NCBI RefSeq assembly: GCF_016859285.1 | Contig: NC_053420.1 | Location: forward strand, 30,822,545 to 30,886,544 | DNA: 64,000 bases | Origin: Xiphias gladius | Lineage: Eukaryota; Chordata; Actinopteri; Istiophoriformes; Xiphiidae | Reading direction: 5' to 3' | Part shown: piece after piece, positions 12,124 to 24,823 of the stretch | Layout of the letters: each line of letters starts with the position of its first letter | Position numbering within the stretch: position 1 is the first letter of the stretch | Program-made: the position numbers and the translations under genes | The notes under the pieces: model-generated | What the model was told of the DNA's origin: nothing | The model's input: only the letters and a program-made list of their open reading frames with translations | Databases searched by the model: none

Positions 12124-13833
12124 TATCCTTTACACAGGGTTATACCTATCAAAATATCCAAATTCATCTCTTGGGAATTGGCCCTGCAAGTTGAAACGCC
12201 TGCCGCCTGTCAAACCCTGATTATGCAATCACTTTTAACAACACGGTGTATTGTGTGCCAAAAGTGAAATGCAATGCAGATAACCACGTGGCATTCTAGT
12301 GAGATATCTTCCTATACATAGATGAAAATCTTGAATAATGCTTTTTGTATGGAATGTTTATTCATTAGTTAGGCAGTGTGTTCTTGATGAAACACAAAAT
12401 ATTTCTACTCTCGACGCGAATGAGATTTTATGTAAATCAAACAGGACTTTTTTAAAATGAAAAAAATGCATCTGAAGATTTGCAACTTAACACTGAGTAG
12501 TACAAACCCAGGTTTAAAAAGCACGCAAGCAAGATGGTTGTATCATTAAAAAAAACATATTTTATGGAACAGGTTGTCTATCTCTCTTTCGAATCAGTGG
12601 GCAGTTATCTGAAAACTTTGTCCAGCCTTTGGCTAACTCAGATTTGCACTGAAGTCGGGAATGTGGTACTATAAGTCCAGGCCCCATCAGCAGTTTAGAT
12701 CATCGTCTTGGGCTTGTGCATTAAGGCTCTTCAACCATCAACATATTAGCAGAGGCACACAGCAGCACCAAGCAACAACCAACACAGCTGAAAAGGCATC
12801 GCTAAAACGAGAGGTGGTATAATCTTAGGGATTATTAGCAGAGTCTGGATCTGTGACTGCAAGCTACCTACTGCCCCCATGATGCTGCTCAACATCCGCT
12901 GCTTCAATTATTATAATTATCAGTACTATTATTATATTTATTTTTATTAGTATTATTATTCACCCTGTTATTATAATTATTAGTTTTATTATTAGTCTCA
13001 TTATTGTTACACATCTTTATGTTATACGTCTGCTTTGCTATGCCAATTATGTAGACCTCACTGTATATGCTGGTCAACCTGCATCCAACCTACAAATGAT
13101 GTCAGCGGTGAAATTTTTCCCCTGAGGATGTTTGTATGGCGGCTTGTTCAAGAGGCCAAGCTGCAGGATATCTTTCCATGTTTGTAGATAAGCAGACAGA
13201 GAGCTAATCTGGATTGCACTTCAAAATCTTTGGGGCTAATTTTGTATTGTGTTGCGGCTACTGCTTGGCTGTTAGTCAGGGTTGCTGTTAACCAATGAGA
13301 ACATTTTTATAGCTACTGCTTTATGCAAACAGTTTAAAATGAATGTATTTTTATTTGGCTATATGAAAGCAAATTCTCAGTCCACGAGACAGACAAAAAT
13401 GGCATTTGGCATGGCATTTAATGGCGTACAGACTGAGGGTTGTTAACATGAAACCCAAATTTACAAATTATACATTTCTCCTGTGTAATTATGTATGATG
13501 TACAGAGCAGAACTGGGTTGGAGCAGGAATTTAATTTAATTTTTGGCCACTTAACGCCAGCAGGTGTAGACTCAATATCAACAATACTGTCACCTTATAA
13601 AGTTATTGTGACAAGCGTGCAATTCATCATTCGATTATCCAGGAACTTGATGATTGCAACTCCTATATTTACTCTCTGTTTTTGGTCTCCACCAGCTCCT
13701 GAGGGAAACATCTGGCTATTTAGCTGCTAAAGGCTCCACTGTGTTCACCAGCTGGTCTCTGACTGGGTCCGTCTGCTGTTTGCTGCTGAGCAGGTAGTGG
13801 ACAGAGGCTTTATAATGGTTAGCACACAGGGTT
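12124..13833. repeat. macrosatellite unit 4
   Basis: 1710 bp. It resembles unit 3, with shortened A runs near 12520 and 12548 that break the small frame. Confidence 0.9.
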
Positions 13834-14550
13834 TATCCTTTACACAGGGTTATACCTATCAAAATATCCAAATTCATCTCTTGGGAATTGGCCCTGCAAG
13901 TTGAAACGCCTGCCGCCTGTCAAACCCTGATTATGCAATCACTTTTAACAACACGGTGTATTGTGTGCCAAAAGTGAAATGCAATGCAGATAACCACATG
14001 GTATTCTAGTGAGATATATTCCTATACATAGATGAAAATCTTGAATAATGCTTTTTGTATGGAACGTTTATTCATTAGTTAGGCAGTGTGTTCTTGATGA
14101 AACACAAAATATTTCTACTCTCGATGAGAATGAGATTTTATGTAAATAAAACAGGACTTTTTTAAAATGAAAAAAATGCATCTGAAGATTTGCAACTTAA
14201 TACTGAGTAGTACAAACCCAGGTTTAAAAAAGCATGCAAGCAAGATGGTTGTATCATTAAAAAATACACATTTTAAGGAACAGGTTGTCTATCTCTCTTT
14301 TAAATCAGTGGGCAGTTATTTGAAAACTTTGTCCAGCCTTTGGCTAACTCAGATTTGCACTGAAGTCGGGAATGTGGTACTATAAGTCCAGGCCCCATCA
14401 GCATTTTAGATCATCGTCTTGGAATTGTGCATTAAGGCTCTTCAACCATCAACACATTAGCAGAGGCACACAGCAGCACCAAGCAGCAACCAACACAGCT
14501 GAAAAGGCATCGCTAAAACGGGAGGTGGTATAATCTTAGGGATTATTAGC

Positions 14551-15033
14551 ATTCTGCCAAATTAAAAAACTATAGTTCTTTAGTGTGGCGGTGGACATGA
14601 GGTAAGATGGAAGGCCATCTTGCCTCATGTCCATGCCTCGTACACTATCACACTGCCACGCTCTCCCAGTTGATGTTACACAGCTGCAGAGAGAATGCAA
14701 GGGTATCCCCGTACAAGCAATTTTTGGGGATCACAAATTAGCGATAATTTATCAAGACCTATTGAGCCCCCTCGTCCCCTTTTACCTTACACACCTGTCT
14801 TGACGTCATAACAAACAATTACATTTTTGGGCCCTGTTTTAAAAAGAAAACACATGATACAGAATTGAAACCATATTGTATGGATTCTAGATTGAAGTAC
14901 TGGACGAATAAAGGTATTACTACTTACTGTAATACTAACTTGACTTCTTCTCTCTCCCGTAGTTTTGTTCTTTCTCGTCTCTCTCTTCTCTCTTCCTGTC
15001 GTTTTCTGCAGGTATTTCTGCCCCTGGTGCAAG
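14551..15033. other. 483-bp segment unique to macrosatellite unit 5
   Basis: The other units pass directly from GATTATTAGC to AGAGTCTGG. Here 483 bp intervene. The segment starts with a near-perfect hairpin at about 14581-14646 and ends with a long pyrimidine-rich tract (14940-15010). It is either an insertion in unit 5 or sequence lost from the unit that was amplified. The minus-strand frame 14787-15101 is unrecognised. Confidence 0.75.
14581..14646. other. long near-perfect hairpin
   Basis: The arms GGACATGAGGTAAGATGG and CCATCTTGCCTCATGTCC pair over 18 bp with one T/G mismatch and a 4-nt AAGG loop. Weaker pairing extends outward (TAGTGT with ACACTA). This could be a microRNA-like foldback, a foldback element end, or a template-switch product. 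Confidence 0.7.
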
Positions 15034-16019
15034 AGAGTCTGGATCTGTGACTGCAAGCCACCTACTGCCCCCATGATGCTGCTCAACACCCGCTGCTTCA
15101 ATTATTATGATTATCAGTACTATTATTATATTTAGTTTTATTAGTATTATTATTCACCCTGTTATTATAATTATTAGTTTTATTATTAGTCTCATTATTG
15201 TTACACATCTTTATGTTATACGCCTGCTTTGCTATGCCAATTATGTAGACCTCACTGTATATGCTGGTCAACCTGCATCCAACCTACAAATGATGTCAGC
15301 GGTGCAATTTTTCCCCTGAGGATGTTTGTATGGCGGCTTGTTCAAGAGGCCAAGCTGCAGGATATGTTTCCATGTTTGTAGATAAGCAGACAGAGAGCTA
15401 ATGTGGATTGCACTTCAAAATCTTTGGGGCTCATTTTGTGTTGTGTTGCCGGCTACTGCTTGGCTGTTAGTCAGGGTTGCTGTTAACCAATGAGAACATT
15501 TTTATAGTTACTGCTTTATGCAAACAGTTTAAAATGAATGTATTTTTATTTTGCTATATGAAAGCAAATTCTCAGTCCACACAGACAGACAAAAAAATGG
15601 CATTTGGCATGGCATTTAATGGCGTACAGACTGAGGGTTGTTAACGTGAAACCCAAACTTACAAATTATACATTTCTCCTGTGTAATTATGTAGCAGAAC
15701 TGGGCTGGAGCAGAGGATAACATATGGAATTTAATTTAATTTTTTGGCCACTTAAGGCCAGCAGATGTACACACATCAACATCAACAATACTGTCACCTT
15801 ATAAAGTTATTGTGACAAGCGTGCAATTCATCATTCTATTAATCCAGGAACTTGATGAATGCAAGTCCTATATTTACTCTCTGTTTTTAGTCTCCACCAG
15901 CTCCTGAGGGAAACATCTGGCTCTTTAGCTGCTAAAGGCTCCACTGTGTGCACCAGCTGGTCTTTGACCGGGTCTGTCTGCTGTTTGCTGCTGAGCAGGT
16001 AGTGGACAGAGGCTTTATA

Positions 16020-16717
16020 AGAGCTTTTTCACTGAAAACAGCTGTCGCTTGCTGCTGCTGGAAACAAAGTTATGAGAGCTCTGAGTTGGAACCAAAACGA
16101 TGAGCTGAAAGACACTAAAACACTCTGTGGAGCTGAGGGGAAATGCAGGGGTGAATAGCTTTCTGTTGGTTTGTGAGCCCTCAAGCTAAACGCAAGTCTT
16201 CACAACATTTAATCAGGAACCTATGGATGATACTGTATTGTCACTGAGGCCTTGTTTTTCTCAAACTATCACAGACACTTAAGCTTGTTGATGTCCCAGT
16301 TGTGCAGGGTCAGACACATTTTCACATCAGTACAAATCTGAGTGGACAGGATTCAAATGCTAACATGGTAACAGGAACATAGAAATAGAGTAATATGGGA
16401 TAAAATGTGAATAAGGTTACTTTTTGCTTGTCTTTAAATCTGGATACAGAGTATTGCATAAATCTTAGTTTGTACTATCAAACATGAGTGCACATATACA
16501 AAACGTTGTATTTGCACATGTGGATACACTTCCTCAAATTTACACAACTATTGTGGAGTCTCAAGTTTTACATCCTTATTGTAGAATTTACATAATTTTG
16601 AAACATTGACTCAACTTCCTGCACTGCCACATTGTTATGTGTGTACATGTGATCATCTTTATCCTCTAGTTTCCTCACAGACGGGACCTGCCTATCTGTC
16701 TTGTAGCTGGATGCCCC
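16020..16717. other. 3' flank of ccn5
   Basis: No gene is seen. The region probably includes the ccn5 3' UTR. Minus-strand ATTAAA near 16209 is a weak polyadenylation candidate. Confidence 0.35.
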
Positions 16718-19700
16718 TCAAAGCCAGGGCAGGACAGTCCGGGCAGCTGTGGCTGGGGATTGGGGGCAGTTGGAGATGCTGCAGGAGCAGGACTCGATCA
16801 TCATCACCTGCTGCTGGGTGAGCCTGCCCTGGGGGCAGCGGAAAACCATCCGGACTGTCCTAGTATGGGAGGGGCTGCAGCAGCCTCCCTCCGGACAGGT
16901 CAAGGCACAGAACCTGGGACGGTAGGCTCTGGTGCTCCAGCAGCCCTGGTGTTCAAGCTGAATGGAAAGAGGTGAACTATAGCTGCTCTCACACACGCTC
17001 AACCCCTGAAATACACAGTAACAAGCAAAATTATAGTAGAATTCCTTCGTTTAGGATCACCAGAGGTGAAGTGCAGCTCTTCCTTTAACTGCATTTTTCT
17101 CTAAGAACTATGACAAGATTTTGTGTTGTCACTGTTGTCCCCAAAGCTAGCCAAATATTGTTTCCTTGTAGTGTGTGTGTGGCAAAGTGCAGGTGATGCT
17201 ATTAGCCTGTTAACACATTAGCTTGTTATCACATCTCCTGTTATCACAGGAGATTAAAAAAACTGATTAAACATATCATCACTTGTGCTGTCAGTGTCAC
17301 TGACAGCGCTCAAGTTCTGTCACTAAATAAATTACATTAAAAAATGTTTAAAAATTGTACATTGTATTTTTTTAAACCCCTTTCAGTTGAGGATGAAAAG
17401 TGTTACTATAACACAGTGACAAACACAATATCACCCATGCCACAAGCTAACGTTTAACAGCACATGAGCACATTTATGTTTAATGTTAGCATTAGTTGGA
17501 CTCCAATTAATTTTTTTCACACCTCACTAAAAGACTGATGATAAATTTTTTGTGTTTGGCTTTTTATTTCACTTATACTGGGCTAATCTCCACCATGATG
17601 ATTAACCCCTTATTGTACCATTAGTCTTTCATCCTGAGCAGGAAAGAGTTTAAAAAATACAATAAATATCTTATTGAGTGGTTGTATTTAATGTCTGATT
17701 ATAAATCTGGTTAAATTAAGTACTAAGTGATAAAATGTCTGTAGATGGAAGTGACTAGTTTTAAGCTAGCTCTTTGCTGTGATGCTAGCTGGTTATGCTA
17801 TCTGGTGAATTGATAATGACCCTGTTGGTACTGTTATTCCACATATGTTCCCCAGGAAAATGATACACTATGAAGACTATTACTAGAGAGAGTGCTGTGT
17901 CTTTCTTTTTGGCTATTCTTGCTAACAGGAGTTAGTTGACAGTGACTTGACTTGTAATCAGTGACATCAATGTTTGCTGCATTCCAGCCACGCGTCCATG
18001 CCAGTGAGCCAGTGTGGAGCCTAACCCTAACCCCAGCTGTGCTTGGTGTCATCAGTGGTATCAGTTTCAGCTGTGCTTTTCCTGTTATGACAAATCAAAA
18101 CGTCTGCAATGAAAAAGGCCTGTTGCTTGGACAGGAGTCATTGAAAGTGTCATTACAAAATAAAATTTTCTAGGAAAAAGAAAATTGAAAAAGACCATTT
18201 TGACATGAAAATTAAGTTAAAAAAAAAAAAAACTAGTAATGAAATCAAGTTTTTTAACAGTAATATGAGTTTAAATAAGTTAATGAAGTATAGTAGTTCT
18301 TTTAATTTCACGCAATTATTTATATAATTATTTCTTTTACAATGTCTATTTATAGTGGAGGTTTTTGAGTTCCATGTAGTTCAAGATAAATCCATACGGA
18401 GGTCAAAATGTTGCACCGTTGGCAGCTCAGAAATGCAGTGCATCACCTGAAGTATTTGCAAATTGTACACACGTTGTTGGGTGGGACTTTGCTTGGACAT
18501 GTATTGACAAGTGTTTGAGCACTGGGACTGAGTAATGTGTGTTGATTATGCACTGACCGATTTCAGTCTTTGGAGCCCCAGCAGCAGAGTCTGGCATGGC
18601 CTGACCTGGCAAAGTCTGGTCTCAGTCTGAAAGAGACAAGCCCAGTTCCTGTTGGTGGTGCGGGTGGAGACACCTGGGCCGCAGCTGTGAGAGCAGGGGC
18701 TCCAGTCTGAGGTCCACTCGATACAGTTGGAGATCGGGCCAAACAACAGGCCAGACAGCCCACCCCCGTGGTCCTGACGCGCCTGCTCTGCTGGAAAGAA
18801 ACACAGAAGAGGAAAATATTTGCTGTGTGCATCAAGCTGAAAGTTGTTTGAAGTGGATGGCTTTGATGAGAGATCATGGGTCAGAAAATTTGGCACATAT
18901 GCAGTCTGAAATGTTGTAAACTGCTGCTCAGACGAGGTTAGATTGCTAAGAATAGTGCTTACAGATGTTTCTCACAGATGTTTGATCTTCCTGACACCTC
19001 TTCAAGTTTTGAAATGTATTTACTTGAACACAACCCAAAAGCAACCCGAACCATTACGGTAGCTGACTGTGACTCCATGTTGACCTGAGTTTATTGGCAG
19101 CTTCACAGGAATTAGCTGAATGTCATCCAAATGCTTCAGTGTGTTTGTTCGAAACTTAGCAGAGGTGAGATGAAAAAGCCTCTGCAGTCTTCAAAGTTGC
19201 CATATTTTTCTCATTCATGAGTCCTAGAAGCTTGACTTGTTCTTGCAGTTATTATTCTGATAGCCTAACCACAGACTTATATTTTGAAATGTATTTCCAG
19301 TAATCTTTGTTTTGTTTTTTAGCTCTTTAGCTTCCTTACCTGCTGATGGATTTGAGGAAATATTATTCTCCAGGCCATCACACACCCACTCTTTGCAGCA
19401 GCGCCCCGGTAGTCGCACCAGCTGGGGGTTGGGGCACTTATCAGCGGGCCTCTGCAGATCGTCGCTGCAGAGCGGTACACAGGACATACCTCCTCCCAGG
19501 CAGTGGCAGAGCAGGGCACAGGAAGGCTGAAATACCTGTCCCTCCTCCAGCCTCCTGCCATTCACCTCACAGCCCAGCTCATTCTGACCTGATTACAGAG
19601 GGGGAGAGGAGGAAATGTTAGCTGGGTGAAAGTGATAGGCTCTCTATGTCACTGCTGTGCCATGTATGGAGTGAGTTATGTGAAACATGCTGACAAATAA

Positions 19701-22700
19701 CCTGCTGGAAAAATGAGATCTGTCGATATCCAGCCATTACTATAAGCACATTATCAAGAAATTCCTAGATATATGATGATGCAGTATAGTCAGGAACTGA
19801 GCATTTTATCTGCCTAATCAAATCATTGAAAACAAAGGTGTCTGTACCAAACAACACAGGCTTTTAAAAGAAACAAACAGAAATGGTGTCCACTTCTTCA
19901 TTGAACACTTCCGAAATGGTGAACTGGATAAAGTGTTATTGATAACCTAATGAATGCATAACAGTATTGCATAAAGTAGGCTAGAAATGCAATGCCTGGT
20001 ATTCTTACCATGAGGAATGGGTGTCATGATTAGTAACAGTAGTAGTGGCAGTAGTGATAGTAGTCGTATCTTTGGGTAATACATATACAAAAACAAAATA
20101 GCAAATGGCCTCCGCTACGGCCAACTTTGGTGCATATTTATGCACAACCAGAAAATAACTTATTGCACTGTTTTGCACTGATTCACACACAGAGATATTT
20201 CTAAAGCCCTGAACCCAGGCAGTGGAATCAAGCACAGGAAACACACAAGCTGTTTGAAAAATAACATCCTTCAGGGTTCCCACTAAAGTTCTACCTGCTG
20301 ATTCAGCAGGATCCTTAAAACCTTTTATGAAATTCATATGTTCATCATTATAGAAACCTAAATGTTTATATGAATCTGCATAGTTCAGTTTGTTTGATCC
20401 AACTTTAAACTGAAGTACGATGGGTAGGAGAGGAATTCCTAAAGTGAATCAGTTCAGTTTTCTTTTTATGAAAAGAAAATTTCATTTATGACACCATTCA
20501 CTAGTGTAGGGTAGCATCTGTTGTAGTTTTTCTTCAGATGCTGACAGTAAAACAATGTCGTTTGCATACAGAAGAATATTTATCATTCCCCTTCCACACA
20601 TTATCCCACAAAATAAAGCTTTAATTTCTTAAGCCAATCGTTAATACGAATCGCCACCAATGTGGGGGGAAAAGCATCACTTGGTTTCACCCCTGATGAG
20701 GTTGGGAACATTCAGCCCATATTCAGTAGGACAATAAGCGGAAAGATTCCTATCGATCATATCAAAAGTCAATCAAACATGCACATGTTGACTTCTGTTT
20801 TTTAATTTTGTACTTATGGAGCCCATGTTGCCCCTCCACGAGGAGGCCTTCCTTCTCTAGATACAACATGAGCCTCTGGTTCAGTAAGCCACACAGATGG
20901 TATTTGGCCAGATTTGAAAAACCTTTAAAATAATTAGCTTAAAATGTCAAACAATTGGGGGGATTTCATATTTCATTTAGTATATTTTCAGCTCCAGGTG
21001 CTTTCCCCAATTTTGGTTTAGTGATAGCTGTTTGAACTTGACTATGACTGAGATCCTTATTAAAGGCCTAATTTACAAAATATTCCCCCTCTAATATCTG
21101 GCTCTATATTACATTTGCCTCTGCAGTATTTGCTTAGTAGTAGTAGGCATCATCACTACTGTCAGTAGTAGCAGTTGCAGCAGCAGTAGTAGTACTGGTA
21201 GCATACTAACATTCAGTAGTTGTCATTGCAGTAGTAGTACTGTTAACAGCTGTGGCAACCTTAGGTTGGGCCTCCCTCTCATTATCATGACATTTGAGTC
21301 ACAGAGCTAAGTTGTTCTTCTGAAGGATAAATACCTGGCAATCAGTCAGAAACGCAGAAAGCTCTTATTCAAAGATGCCCATGCGGACAGGGCAGTCTTT
21401 GGATTTAAACATTCTTCTGTCCTGATTTTTAAGGTCAAGAATTAACTTTCACAGGCAACTAAATTAAAATCTTTTATTATACAGTTGATTTATCTGTAAT
21501 AATATCGTTTTCCCTTTTTTTGCATTAAAAATCATACAAGGACATACAGACAGGTGACAAATGAAGGGAAAAACCTGAAAAATTAGTGGAGAAACAGGAT
21601 GACAATGCCCCCATCCACAGGGCAGGAGGGGTCACTGAATTGTCTGATGAGTATGGAAATGATGTGACTCATGTGCTGTGGCTTTCACAGTCACCAGATC
21701 TCAACCCAACTGAACACCAATGAGAGATTTTGGACCAATGTGTTAGACGGTGCTCTCTATCATCCAAAATCAAAACAGCAAATGAGGGACCATCTTTAGG
21801 AAGACTGGCGTCCATCCTGTTATTTGTCACTTGTCTGTACATCACTTTCAATTACCACCTAATGTACTGTATGTGTGCATGATATGTCAGGCGGAGGAAA
21901 GACATTCATTACTTTGAAAGCGTGAAAAATCTTTTTTATTGTTCAGGAAATTGAATATCTTTTTATGCAGGTGGTCAGCGGAGTCTGAAAGTTAAGATAT
22001 TTGAAATTTTGTTTTTTTTTTACACAAACCCAGCAAAAAATGTGTCACTTCTGATAACCATGTTTGACCTTGAGTTGTGAGTTGGTAAAATGTTTAAAAA
22101 ACTTTTTTATTATGCAACAAATGGAATATATGCTGTCCGCCTCGTCAAAACATCAAATATATCTATATATGTTATATAAATGTTATATATATATAACATC
22201 AAAAATACCTTCAAAGTGCCGGCAAGTGACCTTGTGGGGTTGTGAGGGGATGGTCAGGCATTTATGTTTCACAAAGATGGCTGCTTGGCTCTGTGACTAA
22301 AATGTCAATAATATGAGAAGTAGAAATAAGGGCTATAGTAATAACTGTCATATCACTTGCAGTTTTGTCAAAATTAGTTGTATTTAAAGTAGTATTGCAG
22401 GTATTTAACCCCAACTAATCTGTTTCAGTTTGAGTGTATTCTGTTCGTACCGACACACTGTCCCGGTCCTCCAGGGAAGCTGGCGCTGTAGTCACACTGC
22501 AGCCCTCGCTGTGTGTCACAGGGCAGCCGGTCGGTGCAGGCCTCACCGTCCTGCCTGGCACACAGCTGGCAACACCCGCAGCTGTCAAACATCAGAGGAA
22601 TGCCAACAGGGCATCGCGGCACTGTGGCTGGACACTGACATGGCCCAGTACACAGCTGACACCACACCTAAAGTCAGAGTAACAAAATAACAGCTGCTGT

Positions 22701-24724
22701 TCATATTGTTGCTCAGTAAACTGTTTTGCTTACTGTTTACTGGCTCCTCTGGTATTAAAACGAGGTCCAGTCCTGGAGTGGATTCGGCACCAAGACATGT
22801 TATGTAAAGGTAATCCACAAATATCACTGTGAATAATTTTCACTGGAACTAATTTCTACTGAAGGAAAAGTTCCAGTGAACACAAGTCCAGAGTAACTCG
22901 GACGTTGTTTATGCAAACACATGATGCTGTTGGCTTTTTCAAACATCATTTTACATCATTTGAAACACACAAATTTCCACTCACCTCCATTTTCTGGGGG
23001 GAAAGCCTACGTTTCAAAGGTCATTATCCTAAAAGCTCCCATGTGACACAGAAATGATCTGCTGTTCCAGGGTTGTTTTTTTTTCTTCACTGGAGAAGTT
23101 GGTGTATCTCAAGCTGAGGCAGATTTGAATTTTGTCTCCTGTATAATGAAGTCTGATTTCCAGAAAAGCACGTGTGCCTTTAATCAGCGAAATGTTTACA
23201 CTCCTGAACCTGGCTATCTGCTGAACGATCTGCTGGGCGTATTTAGCAGCAGATTTGACTTTTCACTTCAATCAAATGGAACACACAGGAAAGCCCTGCT
23301 TTATATTGCCTCTCTAAAGGAGAAGATAATAAAACAGAGGAGGTTAGCTCCATGGTTTAACTCCCAAACCCCACATTAAAGCAAACAACGTGAAAACTTG
23401 AAAGAATACGGCGTTCCACCAAAGCGTAAACGCTATAAGAGCATTTTCACTCATGCTCATTAGTGCTTTTACTAATGCTGTGTCTACATTCTCTTTCACT
23501 GATAATGGAGCAATCTAATAGTACAGTCTACCTCTAGCTTTAAATGACAACATGTTTCAGAGCCAGGTCCCAGAGTATTGCCAAGAGATGGCCCCGATGA
23601 CTTCCATTTGAGGATATCATCATATTAACATGTCAGATCATGTTTTTCCATTAAGTCAAATCTAAACTTGCTAACTTAAATCTTTTGTATTTCAACAGCC
23701 AACAACAAAGAACAAAATGAAATCACTTTCTGTATCAGAGATGAGAATGCGCTTTGAACAAATCCAATCACTGTGAGAGCTCAACTGGGCAAATAATTAT
23801 CTACGCTGCTTACAGCTACTGTAAATTACACACAACATCATTTACTGTTGTAGATTCGTTTTTATCACCTTGGATGTGCACAGTTTTCTTTGGACCTGCG
23901 AAACAAAACTGAAGTTTGGGTTAAAACAGTGTAACAACCTTATTCTTACTGTGTAATGAAGATGCACAAGGAGGTTTTACTTAAAAACAAACGTTGTGGT
24001 GTTTAGGAGAATATACCATATGAATGAGGGGAGCTGAATTACAGCTGCATATTGGCGAACACTAAAAAATCTCTGATGGCACTGATTCATAGAAAGATTT
24101 CCAAGGCCCTGAACTTCAGCTGAATATTGAAGCGTGGAATGGTTAACCTTCACATTCTTCCTTTGACTAAGGTACCTCCCAAAGCTCTACCTGTTGAACC
24201 AGCAAGAACTGTAACACACACACACACACACACACCTGTTCATCAGTAAGAGCCCTAGATATTTATATATATTTCATATTCATATATATCTATTTGGATT
24301 TGCAATTTTTACTCTTGCCTTTTTGAGGAAAGCCAGACTAAAAATCCTGCCCTACCTCCTGAGGCATTACTGCTGTGGTTCTCCTCCTGGTGATGATTAA
24401 TGGCCTTTAATAGTCCTTTGCTTTGCATTGCTGCCTCCAATAATCACAGTCTAACGTATTTTATTATATCTGAAGAAAAAACCCAAACCTAACCTTTATC
24501 ATGGCAGGCATTCACATATTGCACACAAAACAGTTCACCACATCACTATGCAGAGATTCTGTGATACGATATTCAAGTAGTTACAGTATATGACTGATGC
24601 CACTGGCTAATAATATCATTATTTTACAGCTGGGATATGTATCTCATTTGGCAGGTCTTACCTGGGTGAAGATACACAACAGCAAAGAAAAAACCAGCTG
24701 GGCGTCCCTTCTGCCCATCTTCAT
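16718..24724 (-). CDS. CCN5/WISP2 matricellular protein, complete, with CT domain
   Basis: Secreted CCN-family matricellular regulator. Five coding exons join in frame: 24724-24662, 22667-22451, 19588-19340, 18790-18558 and 17005-16718, each with AG acceptor and GT donor (phases 0,1,1,0). The total is 1050 nt, 349 residues plus stop. Exon 1 encodes a basic start and hydrophobic signal peptide ([10 protein letters not shown]). Exon 2 encodes the IGFBP-like module (about 22-94), with CGCCQLC where the family has GCGCCxxC. Exon 3 encodes VWC (about 94-177; [13 protein letters not shown]). Exon 4 encodes TSP1 ([11 protein letters not shown]). Exon 5 encodes a cystine knot with ten cysteines and the spacing GCW, RFC, GCC, SCSC, NC. 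Human CCN5 matches the IGFBP, VWC and TSP1 parts best (for example RCPxGxPL, FQPxC, CVPLCS) but has no CT module. One domain per exon is the standard CCN layout. An alternative acceptor 3 nt downstream is possible for exon 4. Confidence 0.92.
17006..18557. other. ccn5 intron 4
   Basis: AT-rich with no recognised gene. A perfect 10-bp inverted repeat with a 1-nt centre (GCTGTCAGTG/CACTGACAGC) lies at 17287-17307, and a poly-A run at about 18217-18232. Confidence 0.7.
20100..20930 (-). mobile_element. decayed non-LTR retrotransposon, RT fragment, in ccn5 intron 2
   Basis: Minus-strand translation across frame breaks gives reverse-transcriptase-like text. An aspartate-pair region reads as a damaged [15 protein letters not shown] motif near 20540-20570, followed by LQQML-type sequence. 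Upstream is [17 protein letters not shown] sequence typical of RT motifs before the active site. There are many stops and frameshifts. The element lies in the same orientation as ccn5. The clade is not assigned. Confidence 0.6.
21530..21850 (+). pseudogene. Tc1/mariner transposase relic in ccn5 intron 2
   Basis: Plus-strand translation contains [12 protein letters not shown] text across a frameshift, then [12 protein letters not shown] at about 21690-21720, the conserved region around the last two catalytic acidic residues of Tc1-type transposases. A stop follows within the domain. Only the C-terminal third is recognisable. Confidence 0.65.
24055..24260 (-). mobile_element. second copy of the intron-2 LINE 3' region, in ccn5 intron 1
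   Basis: Shares spaced blocks with 20176-20360: GCACTGATTCA, AAAG/AAGGCCCTGAAC, CTACCTG(C/T)TGA and GTTCATCA. It has the same orientation and carries a (CA)n microsatellite at 24213-24235. Confidence 0.5.
24213..24235. repeat. (CA)n microsatellite
   Basis: About eleven CA dinucleotides within ccn5 intron 1. Confidence 0.85.
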
Positions 24725-24823
24725 CACCTCTGTCGTCTGTGCTCCTTCCTTTGTCTCCTCTCACACCCTTCTTCTTCTCTTCTCGGAGAAGATGTATCTA
24801 TTAAAGCTGCCTACCTCCATTCA

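Larger units (their letters stand above)
6981..16019. repeat. 1.7-kb macrosatellite, five head-to-tail units
   Basis: The landmark 'TATCCTTTAC' followed by GGGTTATACCTATC recurs at 6981, 8697, 10410, 12124 and 13834, giving periods of 1716, 1713, 1714 and 1710 bp. Units 1-4 are nearly identical over their full length. Unit 5 is more diverged, carries a 483-bp extra segment, and ends at the shared CTTTATAA near 16019. Each unit contains an ATT/TTA-rich tract (for example 7765-7870) and a poly-A stretch of variable length. A 65-codon frame occurs unchanged in units 1 and 3 but is broken by small indels in others, so coding is unlikely. No transposase or RT similarity was recognised. The array lies between the P2Y-like gene and ccn5. 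Confidence 0.95.
13834..16019. repeat. macrosatellite unit 5, diverged and interrupted
   Basis: About 1703 bp of unit sequence split by foreign sequence at 14551-15033. It has more substitutions than the other units, as expected for the edge copy of a tandem array. Confidence 0.88.

Noticed and set aside
14787-15101. 104-codon minus frame rich in K/R/E/T
   Set aside because: Derives from the antisense of a pyrimidine-rich tract and unit sequence. No recognisable domain.
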